Positions 1 to 10,526 of a stretch of DNA of 55,487 nucleotides are shown piece after piece. The notes beneath the pieces are model-generated. The model saw nothing but the letters and a program-made list of their open reading frames with translations. It had not been told where the DNA came from and did not search any database. Made by a program: the position numbers and the translations under genes. Numbering within the stretch: position 1 is the stretch's first letter; each line of letters begins with the position of its first letter. Origin of the DNA: Mesostigma viride (taxonomy: Eukaryota > Streptophyta > Mesostigmatophyceae > Mesostigmatales > Mesostigmataceae); NCBI GenBank assembly GCA_009746045.1, contig RPFO01001086.1, positions 1-55,487 on the forward strand, in the 5' to 3' direction.

Positions 1-783
1 ATGTCCAACCAGTCTAGCCCGATGATGATGTCCGCGGCTCCCAGCGGCGCGATAGTCGCCGCCCAAGTCGACCTTGCAGCACACCCTTGATATCCACCAG
101 GCCGGGCGACCTGTGTTGGCGACCGTCCGAATAGGTCACATGCACGGCTGTGGTGTGCGGGGGAGGGGTCAGACCCAGCCGGCGTACCAGGGCCTCGTTG
201 ATGAAGGACGTGGAGGCGCCGGTGTCGACCAAAAACTTCACGTCCATGACCGTTTTCTCTTTCAAATACGGGTCAAGGACGGTGGGAGGGACAAGCAAAC
301 CCCCACTGAAAAGAAACAAATGTCGTGGCCTTCCGTGAGACACGCGCGCCGGTTGGGTGGCCGCATCTGAGCCGGAAGCCACGTGATTGACGTCTACCTC
401 TATTCTAGCCGACTCCGCGTCAGGGCGACTATCTGATCTATCTACCCTATCATCTACCCTATCCTCTACCCCGGGGCCCAACCCCACGGGTAAGGCTACT
501 ACTCCCGACGAGCGGTGGGACGGGAGGCCGCCTCGCCCGACCGCCCGCCCTCTTCCCCCCCCTCCTCCTCTTCGTCAGCCTCCTCCTCATCATCATACTC
601 GTACCCAGCCACTGCTTGCGTCTGGCCGGAAGAGGAGGATTGCCGCCGAGCCTCGATCTCGTTAACCGCGCACAACACACCCTTGGTAGAGTTGGTCGCG
701 GGCGGTCGCGGCTGCTCGTACTGGGTCGGGAATTGCCTGGCATGCTGCAGACGAGCCGCCCGCGTTGTGGGGCTTGTCCCGAG
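1..783 (-). pseudogene. gypsy copy A: gag C-terminal tail and retropepsin start
   Basis: The minus-strand frame 14-487 reads through a retropepsin start with LVDTGAS (catalytic Asp-Thr-Gly-Ala) near position 220, preceded by an acidic linker. A gag tail (459-743) lies in a different frame and overlaps it, as in copy B. The sequence aligns with 18720-19440 of copy B. The fragment is separated from the rest of gag by the copia-like insertion at 784 and runs off the left edge of the window, and its frame fails near position 60. The protease would cleave the gag-pol polyprotein of the element. Confidence 0.7.
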
Positions 784-1161
784 AGTTAGTCTAAGTCTCC
801 CGCCTGTAGCCTAAGTGGACACGTGCCAGCACCGCCGGCGCCCAATTGGGTACTGGGACGGTGCTGGACTAGAGCAGTCGTGGCATGGACACGTGGCTAT
901 ACTCAGTATGTGATGAGCCGGTACCTCAGTACCGGGACTGTAGTTGTCATGTTAGGACTGACTAGATCAGGTTGTAACTGATAGGTTAGTCCGTCCAGGA
1001 TCAGTAAGTTAGTTTAACTTACGCAAAGTCTGGCCAGCCATCGTTGACGGCTGGCCAGCAGTATATGTGCCATTCTATCCTAATGCCAAGGTGTCTCGTC
1101 GTTCACGCACACTCACGCCATTTGGCAGTGCCCAAGCATTCCAAGCTTGTGTTGCATAACT
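784..1161 (+). repeat. 5' LTR of the copia-like element
   Basis: It is a 378-bp LTR with 5-bp inverted ends AGTTA/TAACT. It differs from the 3' LTR at only a few positions, including one missing base near 1148. It is preceded by CCGAG. An inner hairpin (GGCCAGCC ... GGCTGGCC) lies near 1031-1059. No clear promoter motif was identified by eye. Confidence 0.88.
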
Positions 1162-1265
1162 TGCATTAAAAACTCCAAAAACATACACACAACAGGACGA
1201 CGAGCGTTCATTTCGCGAACAAAACAACCCATTCCATTTTTCTACCTCCAGTTTTTTTTGAAAAA

Positions 1266-2844
1266 ATGTCTAACCCAAATGCAACAAGGGTAAGGCTCCA
1301 ATGCGCCCAAGGAGCCGGTCCAGCACCCGACGTCCTCATCGTCGGGGACGTCCGACTCGGAGCTTGCCGCCCAGGCAGAGATTGAGCGGGCGGCGAGGAG
1401 CTTCAATCAGTCTATGGAGGCTGACCCGACGACGTCGGAACGTCTTCATCGGGCCACTTGTCCGATGGTTCGTACAGCAGCGTGGTGCTGCGAGTGCCCC
1501 TGTATCCGCAGGGGAGGGGATCCACGCCTGTGGTCAACAGGCCGAGGGGTCCTCCTTACGCCCCGACAGCTGCAGCGGCGGGGGTGGACCTTCGGCACCT
1601 CCTGCAGAGGAGGAGTCCATGGAGCTGTATGGGCTCCAGCCTGGTTCCTCAGCCGAGGAGCAGGACGACGCACGCTCGCGACAGGTGGCTGCGGATGAAG
1701 GCTCGCAGGGCGATGGCTGAGCGCGAGGAGAGGGAGCTTCGGCGCGCGGACACGCACGCACGTGCTCGCGCCCAGCAGAGGGCGGATGCTGAGAACGTGC
1801 GCCGGGCGTTGTTTCGCAGCGAGTGGCTTCTGGCGAGGAGCAGTTTGAGGTGATGCGTCGGGGGGACCTTGCATGTTTTAAAAGTTTGCGTCGGTCTCGT
1901 GAGCCGAAGGTACACCTAGGTGTGCATCAGGAGTCGGAGTTCTCTTTGACAGGTCCGTCGGGGGCATCTGCTGAGGACGAGATCCTCATGACCCCAGCAA
2001 TGGGCGCGGGAGCGTGAGGCGCAGAAGCGCATGGCGACGTTCACGCCGACAAGCAGCGTCGGCAGGCGCGGAGGGCCGCGGCAGAGGCCAAGAAGGAGCG
2101 CGAGCAGGCGGAGCGGGAGGCAAATCGCGCTGCGGAGCGCATCAAGCTCAAAATGTCGATCACCCAGGTGCGCCGGGACCGGATGGTCCGCGAACTCAGG
2201 GTGTGGAAAAAGGCGCAGGCGATGAAGCTGCAGCATGGCTGAGATGGAGGCGCCTGGCAGGCCGGAGGCGCAGGAGCGTTACAGACGCTCGCTGGCACGG
2301 TGGGAAGCCAATGTGGGAAGGATGGAGCAGCGCATCCTGAAGCAGCGACGACGCATGCTCAAGCATGCACGTAAGACAGCGGTGAGGGGACCGCTTGGTG
2401 AAGCGGTGAGAGTCGAGTTTGGCCTTGGGCCGGATGAGGATGTTTCTGCAAGCCAAATGTTTTATTATTTGTCGCAGCCTAAGAAGACCATCACCAACCG
2501 TGATGGCACTGCCGCACGCACGCGTGTTTACAGGCAGCCTGGTGAAGCCGGACCGTCTAACCTGTCCAACAGGGAGGACCTCATTGATCAGCTTCAGCTG
2601 GCGCAAGCCATGCTGGAAGCAGATACCCGCTGTCTCCAGGCGAGCAGGCGACGTTGGCCGACACGGTGGCCAGGCTAGTGGCATCGCTGAAGCCGGCCAA
2701 GCGAAGGGCGCAGGCAGAGGCATGCGCACCCAGCCAAAGCGGAGGAGGGACGAGGGGGCGGATGACGGGGAGAGGGGGGCAACCAGGGCGGGGCAGGACA
2801 CGGCACGCAGGAGTCTGCACCAACACGGCACGAGGGCGGGGAGC

Positions 2845-2878
<34 letters not shown>

Positions 2879-3961
2879 AACTGCAGGAACGACAACAACC
2901 TCCAACATGGCCTTGATAGGCCCAGGTTTGATCCAAAAAAGAAAGAGGACAAGCTAGTGTTTCCGGGTTTGCCAGAGGGCCACACCCAGGACGAAGCTAG
3001 GGAGTGGTTGTTTAAGTTGTCACATGCATATGCTAGCGACAATGTCCGTGATTGGTTTGCCTCTCTACGTGCGTCCACACCCATCCATCAATCTGCCAAG
3101 CCTATCCAGCAGTTGGTACAATTGTACCAAAAGCGTGCCAGCAGCGGGGTAGACGTGGCAGAAAATGTGTTGTGGGCGCAGTTCATGGTTGATCTTAGGG
3201 CACTTGTTACCACGGGGGAGCACTTAGAAGTGCTTAAGGGCTTCCAGTGGATAGAGGCCTATAAGGTCAATAAGCGTGACTATGTGAGTGACAACAAAAA
3301 ATATGTCATGTACATAGAGGGGATGAGGAGCTGAAGAAGCTCAATGCCAAGTACCTAGTACACCTATGGCTACAAAAGGCAGAACTGGACCCCACCACCC
3401 TGTCAGTAATCCTGGCAGGTCTGAAGGATAAGTGGGAGGACTTCAGGAAGGCAATGGCCTATGTGCAGCAATGCCTAGAGCCGTTTGCTGCTGCAGCCAA
3501 GGAGGGAAAGGTGAAGCAGGTAAAGGGGGAGGAAGCCTCAGGTACGGGGCTCTCCAAGAAGCAGATGCAGTCGCTGGTAGCCCAGGTAAAGGCGGTAATG
3601 GGGGGGATAAAAACAAAAACAACAAAAGTGGGGGAGGTGGAAACAAGGGGGGGGAAAGAACAATAACAATAAAAACAGAAAACAAAGTGGGGGAGCTAGC
3701 AAGCCAGGGGGTGCTAAGCCAGCAGGGGGGGACAAGAGGTTGCCTCATGACCCCACCAAACATTGCACTAGGTGCCTTTGTAAGGGGCACCTAAAAGATG
3801 ATTGCTGGAAGGCAAACCCGACTATGGTTCTGACGTTGATGTTTGTCCTGGATGCTGGAAAACACGTCACCCCATTGCAGCAGGAGCGCGCTGCACGGCA
3901 CCCAGGCACAACAAGACACGCCAGGGCGCTACAACCGCGCGGGGGCGGCAGACCAGGGTGA
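1266..3961 (+). pseudogene. gag of the copia-like element, frameshifted
   Basis: A start at 1266 (MSNPNA) is followed by charged, coiled-coil-like sequence spread over several frames, then a better-preserved core in 2235-2678 and 2654-3334. A zinc knuckle CTRCLCKGHLKDDC (C-x2-C-x4-H-x4-C) lies at about 3764-3805. Gag would form the capsid and bind RNA through the knuckle. Frame changes occur near 1330, 2230, 2680, 3330 and 3700, several beside G or A runs. A short CAG run (2845-2875) encodes alanine or serine depending on frame. The assignment is by position between LTR and integrase plus the knuckle; no capsid homology was recognised by eye. Confidence 0.65.
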
Positions 3962-4171
3962 CACCTGTAAGCTACCCTCACCATTTTTCACAAATGGTTT
4001 CCTGTTACCTTCTGTCTGCCAAGTGTTGCCTGAGTGTGATGATGTGGATTGGGAAGTGGCATATGACATGACACTGTCACACATGATGCGTGACCCACCA
4101 TAGCTTCCCTTAGTGCAGCAGCAGAAAAGGTAATCACGTATGGTGCTCTAGCAGAGCAACTGCACAAGGTT

Positions 4172-4468
4172 ATGGGCCATGAGGCTGTGGCTGAAAGGCT
4201 AGCCAATAAAATACAAGGCCATGATCTGGAACAGATGTGCAGGCACGTACGTAAGCACTGTGAGCAATGTCAGCTATATGCTCCTAAGCCCAGAAAATGG
4301 CATGTGGCCACACCACCACTGGCTAGAGGCAAACTGGTTGGGGATGTTATACACGTGGTGAAGGACACGGTATACTACCTAGTCATAAAGGATGCCTGGT
4401 CAAGGTTTGTGGTAGTGGAGCCCTGCCTGGGATGGATAAAGAGCAGCTGCACAGAGCTTTACAGATAG
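4172..4468 (+). CDS. integrase N-terminal part, copia-like element
   Basis: The ORF contains a zinc-binding integrase start (His of MGHEAV, then CRHVRKHCEQCQ) followed by the first part of the catalytic core, with DVIH and DAWSRF supplying core acidic residues. The frame then changes near 4430, where a long ORF continues the core. The arrangement suggests a single integrase broken by a small indel, or a ribosomal frameshift; I favour an indel because gag is also damaged. Integrase would insert the cDNA into the genome. Confidence 0.7.
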   Translation: MGHEAVAERLANKIQGHDLEQMCRHVRKHCEQCQLYAPKPRKWHVATPPLARGKLVGDVIHVVKDTVYYLVIKDAWSRFVVVEPCLGWIKSSCTELYR

Positions 4469-7400
4469 CCTTGGCACGTTTTCACCCCATTGAAAAAGTA
4501 ATGCTGGATCAGCAGTTTCTCTGCATCCAGGACAGGAATGACCTGCCCAAGATAGAAGTGTCTGGGGCTCAAGATCATGAACGTCAGGGGTTGGTAGAAC
4601 GTACCATGAGAGCCATCAGGGATGTGATAAGAAAAATGCCATCCAGGTTGGCTGACTCTGGTAGCTATGCTGACAGGGCATCTTGGGCAGCAGGGGTGAC
4701 TACCCAGCTAAACGCCAAACCAATAATGTCCTCACCTTTTGGGGAAATCACCCCAACTGGCCTTCAGTCAGGCAGCTATGCTTCAGAGGTACACACTCAC
4801 TACAACACACAAAGGCAGCACTTAGCCAAGTTGCTGGCAAAGAAAGACAAAAATAATGCCAGGCCTGTGTTTGAAGTGGGGGACCATGTGTTGTTTTTCA
4901 GAGAGGGTGACAGAGGAAGAGCACACTCTGCCAGATGGCACGGTCCAGCTGTAGTCACCAAAATTCATGAAGAAGGGACTGCAGTCACTATACAACATGA
5001 CAGAGAGCGTGTGGTCAGCAAGCATAGACTCAAGCTTTATTACCCACCACTGGCAGACGTGTCAGGGGTAGAATTCTTGGACATGGATTCAGAGCAGGAG
5101 TCTGGTGGATTGATCTCACCCAATGAATTGGCTAAGGACGTCATTGATGCAAGCACTAGCACCACAGTAGAAGCTCCTGTGTTCCTCAGTAGTGCAGCCC
5201 CACTACAACCCAATAGTCCACCTGGGCAGGAGGACGGTGCACAGGGTGAGCAGCAGGTAGCACCTCCCTCACACCTGGAGGAGTCACAAAATAGAGCAGA
5301 TCCTGTCGTTCCCAGGAAGTCATTTGCTGAGATTCTTAAGGCCTTGCACAAGGCACACAACACTAAAGCAGTTGTGGCAACAGGTACAGCACAGGTCAAT
5401 GCTGTAGGGGATGCAGGTCAAGATCCTAGTATTTTGGCTGTAGACACCCAAGCACAGGTGAGTATCATCAGTGCAGAAGCTGTATCTGGTCTGAAAATGA
5501 AGGCCTCACCATGGGCTAGAGTGTCAGATTTTTCAGGCAAAACCAAAATGCAGGTCAAAGGTCAGGTGAGCATTCAAATCTTGGGTATGCCCACTCCATT
5601 TCAGGTGGTTGAGGGTTACTCAGGGAATGCCCTGTTAGGGGAACCTTTTGTATCTTACCCTGGTGTTGTCATCTCAGCTGGGAGGTTGAGTGTGGCAGGG
5701 GTAGGACAGGTGCCTCTAGATCATTTTAAAATCCCTTTGAGCCAGATTAGCACTGGGTTGGATGCTGCCATCAATGCAGTTAAGCCCAAGTACCTCCCAG
5801 GTCAGGAACCGTGTGTGGAGGACCTCATACACTCTCAAAAGCTACACCCTTCAGCGTTTGGGCTTGGTAGATGGGATGTTGCATCCATGTCTCCCCTGTC
5901 CTATGATGATATTGTACGGGACTGCCAGACGCAGATTGGGTTTCTTAAGTGGCTGGAGGCTTTTACCAAAGCCAGGGAGGAGTGGGTTGTTCCAGATGCA
6001 CGTAGTCCCACACACACACCACCTGTGACTCCTCTTGATGCTATGCCAGCTGGAGCCAAGAAGCTAAGGTTAAAGTTTGTGTGCAAGCATAAACCTCAGG
6101 CTGATGGGGGACCACCCATTTTCCATGCTAGGCCATGTGTCACTGAGTTCAGGGGCTCTACAGAGCTGACAGAGGCTGAGCTTTATACTCCTGGTATTCA
6201 GCAAACGTCTCTCAAGGTGTTGCTTTCCTTGTTTTTGCATCAGCTTAATACAGGGAAGGATTATGTGTGTAAAGCCACAGATATCAAAAGAGCCTTTCTA
6301 AAGGGGGACCCTGCCATAGCACAGCAGGTCTGGAGAGGTCAGGTATACGTGGTGAATACTCCTAAGGTGTGGCACAGGGATATTGTTCAACCCTTGTTGA
6401 GGCCAAACCTGGGGGTTGAAGGGTTGCAGTCAGCTCCAAAAATTTTTAGGCTGTCTGCACAGGAGGTATTCATGAAGCTAGGGGCCACCTATGATGACAT
6501 TGACCCTTGCCTGTTTGTCATCCCACACCCTGATGGAATGATGATGTTTGTCTGGCATGGGGATGATCAGTTAATCTCAGGTCCTAGAGCTGCAGTGGAT
6601 GCTTTCATAGCTCAGGTGTCTGCCAGTTTTGAGATTGGCAAGCAGCTAGAGCTGGGCAAGGAGCCAGTCAAGTTCTGTGGCATGATGCTTGAGTTGCTGC
6701 AGCAGCAGGGCAGCTGGGTTTGTTCCATGCAGGCCTCTGCTGAATACATTAAGTCTTGTCTGGATGTCCTGCCTGTTCACATCACCCCTGACATGTGCCC
6801 TACCATTAGAGGCAAGCTTGGTTGGCTATGTGCTACATGTGCACCCCACCTGGCTTTTGTGAGCAGGGTAGATGATGAGGTACTACAGGAGGTAGGAGCA
6901 CGGGCAATCAAGCAGTTGTTGCATGATGGTCCACCTTTGATGCTTCACTCACTGGACCTGTTTACTCCCATTCACATCACGTGCATGATGGATAGTTCAA
7001 TGGAGTCCAGGGTAGTTACCAAGGTTCAAGCCAGAGAGGCTGGATTGTTTTTCCTGCATAACCAAGGTGGGAAGAAGTCACTAGTCTCCTGGTTCAGTAG
7101 ATTGCACAAGAGGAAAGCTGTGAGTAGCAATGTAGCTGAATGCAGGGCTGTGGTATCTTCTGTCTTGCATGCAAGGTATCTCAATCACTTGCTGGTCTGG
7201 CTTCAACACCAGGCTGGTAGCTCTGCAGGAGTGAAAGCACATTTGCTGACTGACTCTCAATCTATCATCTCTTTCCTTGCCAATCCTTTGGCTGTACACT
7301 CGGACCTGGATTGGATTGTGCTAAAACAGGAATGCAAGTACCTGGAGTCTAAAGCCCACGTCAGGGACAAAGACAATGCTGCAGATGCACTGACCAAGGT

Positions 7401-7470
7401 GCCACAAGCAGCAGGACCACAATACCAGGTCTTGTATGGGTTGATGAACCCTGGTTACAGTCTGAAGTGA
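4432..7470 (+). CDS. pol polyprotein: integrase core end, retropepsin-like, RT, RNase H
   Basis: A 1,012-codon ORF. Residues 1-70 finish the integrase core (LDQQF; QGLVERTMRA with the catalytic Glu). About 145-205 is a GPY/F-like C-terminal module (WHGPAVVTK). About 330-430 resembles a retropepsin (LAVDTQAQVSIIS ... LLGEPFV) with DTQA in place of DTGA. RT starts about 500 with KATDIKRAFLKGD near 613 and the catalytic FVWHGDD near 706 in place of YVDD. RNase H of copia type has RKAVSSNVAECRA near 893, LLTDSQS near 938 and AADALTK near 981. The order INT-RT-RH is copia-like. A protease-like domain after integrase is unusual. Confidence 0.82.
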   Translation: MDKEQLHRALQIALARFHPIEKVMLDQQFLCIQDRNDLPKIEVSGAQDHERQGLVERTMRAIRDVIRKMPSRLADSGSYADRASWAAGVTTQLNAKPIMSSPFGEITPTGLQSGSYASEVHTHYNTQRQHLAKLLAKKDKNNARPVFEVGDHVLFFREGDRGRAHSARWHGPAVVTKIHEEGTAVTIQHDRERVVSKHRLKLYYPPLADVSGVEFLDMDSEQESGGLISPNELAKDVIDASTSTTVEAPVFLSSAAPLQPNSPPGQEDGAQGEQQVAPPSHLEESQNRADPVVPRKSFAEILKALHKAHNTKAVVATGTAQVNAVGDAGQDPSILAVDTQAQVSIISAEAVSGLKMKASPWARVSDFSGKTKMQVKGQVSIQILGMPTPFQVVEGYSGNALLGEPFVSYPGVVISAGRLSVAGVGQVPLDHFKIPLSQISTGLDAAINAVKPKYLPGQEPCVEDLIHSQKLHPSAFGLGRWDVASMSPLSYDDIVRDCQTQIGFLKWLEAFTKAREEWVVPDARSPTHTPPVTPLDAMPAGAKKLRLKFVCKHKPQADGGPPIFHARPCVTEFRGSTELTEAELYTPGIQQTSLKVLLSLFLHQLNTGKDYVCKATDIKRAFLKGDPAIAQQVWRGQVYVVNTPKVWHRDIVQPLLRPNLGVEGLQSAPKIFRLSAQEVFMKLGATYDDIDPCLFVIPHPDGMMMFVWHGDDQLISGPRAAVDAFIAQVSASFEIGKQLELGKEPVKFCGMMLELLQQQGSWVCSMQASAEYIKSCLDVLPVHITPDMCPTIRGKLGWLCATCAPHLAFVSRVDDEVLQEVGARAIKQLLHDGPPLMLHSLDLFTPIHITCMMDSSMESRVVTKVQAREAGLFFLHNQGGKKSLVSWFSRLHKRKAVSSNVAECRAVVSSVLHARYLNHLLVWLQHQAGSSAGVKAHLLTDSQSIISFLANPLAVHSDLDWIVLKQECKYLESKAHVRDKDNAADALTKVPQAAGPQYQVLYGLMNPGYSLK

Positions 7471-7854
7471 CTGGCACATTGTACATGTTAGCCCATGACC
7501 CCCTGCCTAATACTGCAGCTGAAAGGCTGCAGTGGCAGCTGGGTAGTTTTCTGACAGTGAGAAGCACTGGTCTAGAAAGTTGGGACATGATGAATGTGTT
7601 ATTTATTGAATAAAATTTTGTGAGACACTTGTTTGGATGACCATGACATGCTGGGGCCTGGAGCACCCATCTCACTCAGTTAAGAAACCATGCTTGAGAC
7701 ATGGGGCCTTTTTAATGCATCTCTTGTACATGTGTGAGGTGACCTTTGGGTCCTAGTAGGTTATCTGACAGTTTTTTTAAGGCATTGGGAATGGCTGCGT
7801 CCATTTGATGGCTATGTGTGTTTCTGTTGAAACCCAAAGAAAACTTAAAGTGGG
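7471..7854 (+). other. 3' non-coding end of the copia-like element with polypurine tract
   Basis: No coding signal is seen. An AATAAA occurs at 7608-7613 just after the pol stop. The last bases before the 3' LTR (7836-7854) are purine-rich (AAAGAAAACTTAAAGTGGG) and fit a polypurine tract for plus-strand priming. Confidence 0.6.
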
Positions 7855-8233
7855 AGTTAGTCTAAGTCTCCCGCCTGTAGCCTAAGTGGACACGTGCCAG
7901 CACCGCCGGCGCCCAATTGGGTACTGGGACGGTGCTGGACTAGAGCAGTCGTGGCATGGACACGTGGCTATACTCAGTATGTGATGAGCCGGTACCTCAG
8001 TACCGGGACTGTAGTTGTCATGTTAGGACTGACTAGATCAGGTTGTAACTGATAGGCTAGTCCGTCCAGGATCAGTAAGTTAGTTTAACTTACGCAAAGT
8101 CTGGCCAGCCATCGTTGACGGCTGGCCAGCAGTATATGTGCCATTCTATCCTAATGCCAAGGTGTCTCGTCGTTCACGCACACTCTCGCCATTTGGCAGT
8201 GCCCAAGCATTCCAAGCTTCGTGTTGCATAACT
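7855..8233 (+). repeat. 3' LTR of the copia-like element
   Basis: It is a 379-bp direct copy of 784-1161, preceded by a purine-rich tract and followed by the second copy of CCGAG (8234-8238). Gypsy copy A sequence resumes directly afterwards. Confidence 0.88.
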
Positions 8234-8238
8234 CCGAG

Positions 8239-9798
8239 GACCGGAGGAGTCGGGGCGACTGCCGAATACTGGGCCGGAGAACCTGGGCTCAGTCTCCCCT
8301 GCGCCGCGACCGGTGTGCTTGCCCCGGAGCTTGGGGCAGTCGCGCTTGAGGTGTCCCACCTCACTGCACATGAAGCAACGCGCCTTGCTGGCGTCGATAG
8401 CGTTGATGCTCTGGTCAGCATAACCATCGTCGGGGTCGTCGATGTAGCCTTCCTCCTCCTCGCCGGAGAACTCAGTGGAGTACAGCTGATTCACCCGCCG
8501 CGGGGGAGCTGCATGGCCTGAAGAAAGGACGCACCGAGGGCGCGCGCCCGCGAGTCACCACATCGGCCACCTGCAGAAGATACCTCTGGATATTCAAGAT
8601 GTCCCACTCCTCCCAAGGGACCTCAGCGTAGTGCTTTAGTACCTCATCCTGCAGCTCGGGGTTGAGTGCCTCAATGAACCGGATCTTGTACTCATACCAA
8701 GTCATGTCTGTCAGGTAGGCGGCGCTGGACTCAAACTTGGATAGAAACTCGCGATACGAAGTGGCTCCCTGGCGCAACTTGCCGAAGGCGAGTCGCTCGT
8801 GGATTACAGCATCTGGGGGCACCAGCTTGCGGCGCACCCGGTCCATCAGCTCCTCTACGGTTTGCGGGTACGACTGGGATGCGATGCTCTCACAGTTCAG
8901 GATGCTCACCACCGAGGGGTCCATGCAGGTGTTGACCACGTGGGGGATCAAATCGCAGGTGGCCAGTTCCCAACTGTGGTGGTTGCACCAGACGGTATAC
9001 TGCTGTTGCCACATGCGCCCCCATTCGTCAATCTCCCGCGGTTTCATGTCCGCGTGCAGCTTGGGAACATTCTTGAAGGTAGGCATCGGTGGGGCCTTCA
9101 CCGTATTAGGCTTGGGCCCACCGACCTCACGATAGGCGATGGAGCCGAAGGCTGGGGGCTGCGACCGGGGGATCGAGAGATCCGGACCTGGCCGGCGTGC
9201 CGTGCGTCCGCCGCACCTGTACAGACGATGGGTGTTCATACCCCGGGTCATCCAGGGCCACCCTAATGAAATTCAGGTTGCTGACGACCGCAGGCGAGTG
9301 GACCATGCTGCTGTCGTGCGCCCGTGAACGCTGCCGCTGGGGGCCAGGTCACTGGACGGGTGTATGAGTCTCCTCGTCGTGAGCAGTGACGCTGCTTCTG
9401 TCATCCCCTAGCCGGGCCCGTGGCCTATGAGCTCCAAAGGGCGGGCCCTGTGCCCCTGGTTCCTCGAGGTCCTCCACGGCACCCTCCAAATCGCCGAACT
9501 CGCCATCTGCCCCGGTGACCTCCCCGTCATCATCCGAATTCCATAACACCGTGGGTAACAGGGAAGTACTGCCGAAGGACACTCTACGCCTGCCCCGGTG
9601 GGTTGGGACCGGCGGAGGTCCCTGAGGGCGACCCCGCCCCGCCCAGGGATGCGATAGCCGCTCCATGGCGGGCTGCCGATAACGATAGTGCAGGGTGTCT
9701 TCATTCTCGTCCCCGTGCTGCTCAGGGTACTGTGGCAGCCATTGTGACCTCGCCTGAGGTTGTTGCTGCTGCGGCGGGAGCTGCTGCTGCTGCCGTTG

Positions 9799-9883
<85 letters not shown>

Positions 9884-10161
9884 CCTGGAGCATCTCCCGG
9901 TCACGCCTGTCTTCGCCTTGTTCTATTCTGGAGTCTAGATTGTCCTCATCTGGTGGACTCCTAGGGTTCTGGTAGCTGGATCGTGGGGAGCCTTCCGCAG
10001 GTCTCTCCATGACCTCACCTCTATTTGTCCCTGCTTGGACGTGCTGTGGTACCTCTAGCACCTCTATACCTTGCTGGTGGTTGTCTACCTGTTCTATCTC
10101 TCTATTCTCTGGTCCCGTCTTCTGTCTCTATGGCATTCCTTGCTTGAAGCCATGTTGGCAT
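8239..10161 (-). pseudogene. gag of gypsy copy A, broken
   Basis: On the minus strand gag starts at 10161 (MPTW...), homologous to copy B gag at 16715. An in-frame stop follows soon, and the frame resumes in 10061-9408 with the poly-Q region and again in 9251-8472 with the conserved gag core (NVPKLHADMKPREIDEWGR, TWYEYKIRFIEALNPELQDE). The zinc knuckle CFMCSEVGHLKRDC lies at about 8377-8336. The copia-like insertion at 8238 separates it from its downstream part at 1-783. Unlike copy B, the stretch around 8930 keeps an intact frame (LIPHVVNTCMDP), which shows where copy B lost a base. Confidence 0.75.
9763..9882 (-). repeat. CTG/CAG microsatellite coding poly-Q in gag A
   Basis: It is a run of CTG triplets with a few interruptions, and reads as glutamine, serine or alanine on the minus strand depending on frame. 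The matching tract in copy B (17018-17165) is longer and also contains CAA codons, so the tract length changed after the copies diverged. Confidence 0.85.
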
Positions 10162-10203
10162 GGTGCTCGTACCAGTACCTTACACTGCAGGCAACACCTC
10201 CCC

Positions 10204-10206
<3 letters not shown>

Positions 10207-10289
<83 letters not shown>
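10207..10289. repeat. (GA)n microsatellite in the leader of gypsy copy A
   Basis: About 41 GA dinucleotides. The matching place in copy B (16635-16670) has only short CT-rich runs, so the array expanded in copy A alone. It lies just upstream of gag on the minus strand. Confidence 0.95.
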
Positions 10290-10290
<1 letters not shown>

Positions 10291-10526
10291 AACCACGTAC
10301 TAGAGATCTATATATATTCATTGAGAATGATAGATTACGAAGGTGAGATAGGCATGCAACATAAGGAAAAAACCGATGACTGGGAGAATAACCCTGAAGA
10401 AATTAATAGTAATCTGACACAGACATCCAAGGATCACGCCAGCGGCACAAGGTACAACTAACTATACATCACAAAACTACACGCAGCAACAGCGCTGCCG
10501 GCCCACCATGCAGGCCTGGAAGGAAT

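Larger units (their letters stand above)
784..8233 (+). mobile_element. complete copia-like LTR retrotransposon inserted in gypsy copy A
   Basis: Two direct repeats (784-1161 and 7855-8233) begin AGTTA and end TAACT, and the outside flanks carry the same 5-bp word CCGAG (779-783 and 8234-8238). This is the signature of LTR-element integration, and the target is the gag region of gypsy copy A. Internal order is gag with CCHC knuckle, integrase, retropepsin-like domain, reverse transcriptase, RNase H. Integrase before RT is the Ty1/copia order, and the RT and RNase H motifs are copia-type but divergent. Gag and the integrase start are frameshifted, so this copy is probably not autonomous. The LTRs are almost identical, which suggests recent insertion. 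Confidence 0.88.

Noticed and set aside
1446-1915. Minus-strand ORFs over the copia gag region
   Set aside because: They are antisense shadows of GC-rich gag sequence with no recognisable motif.
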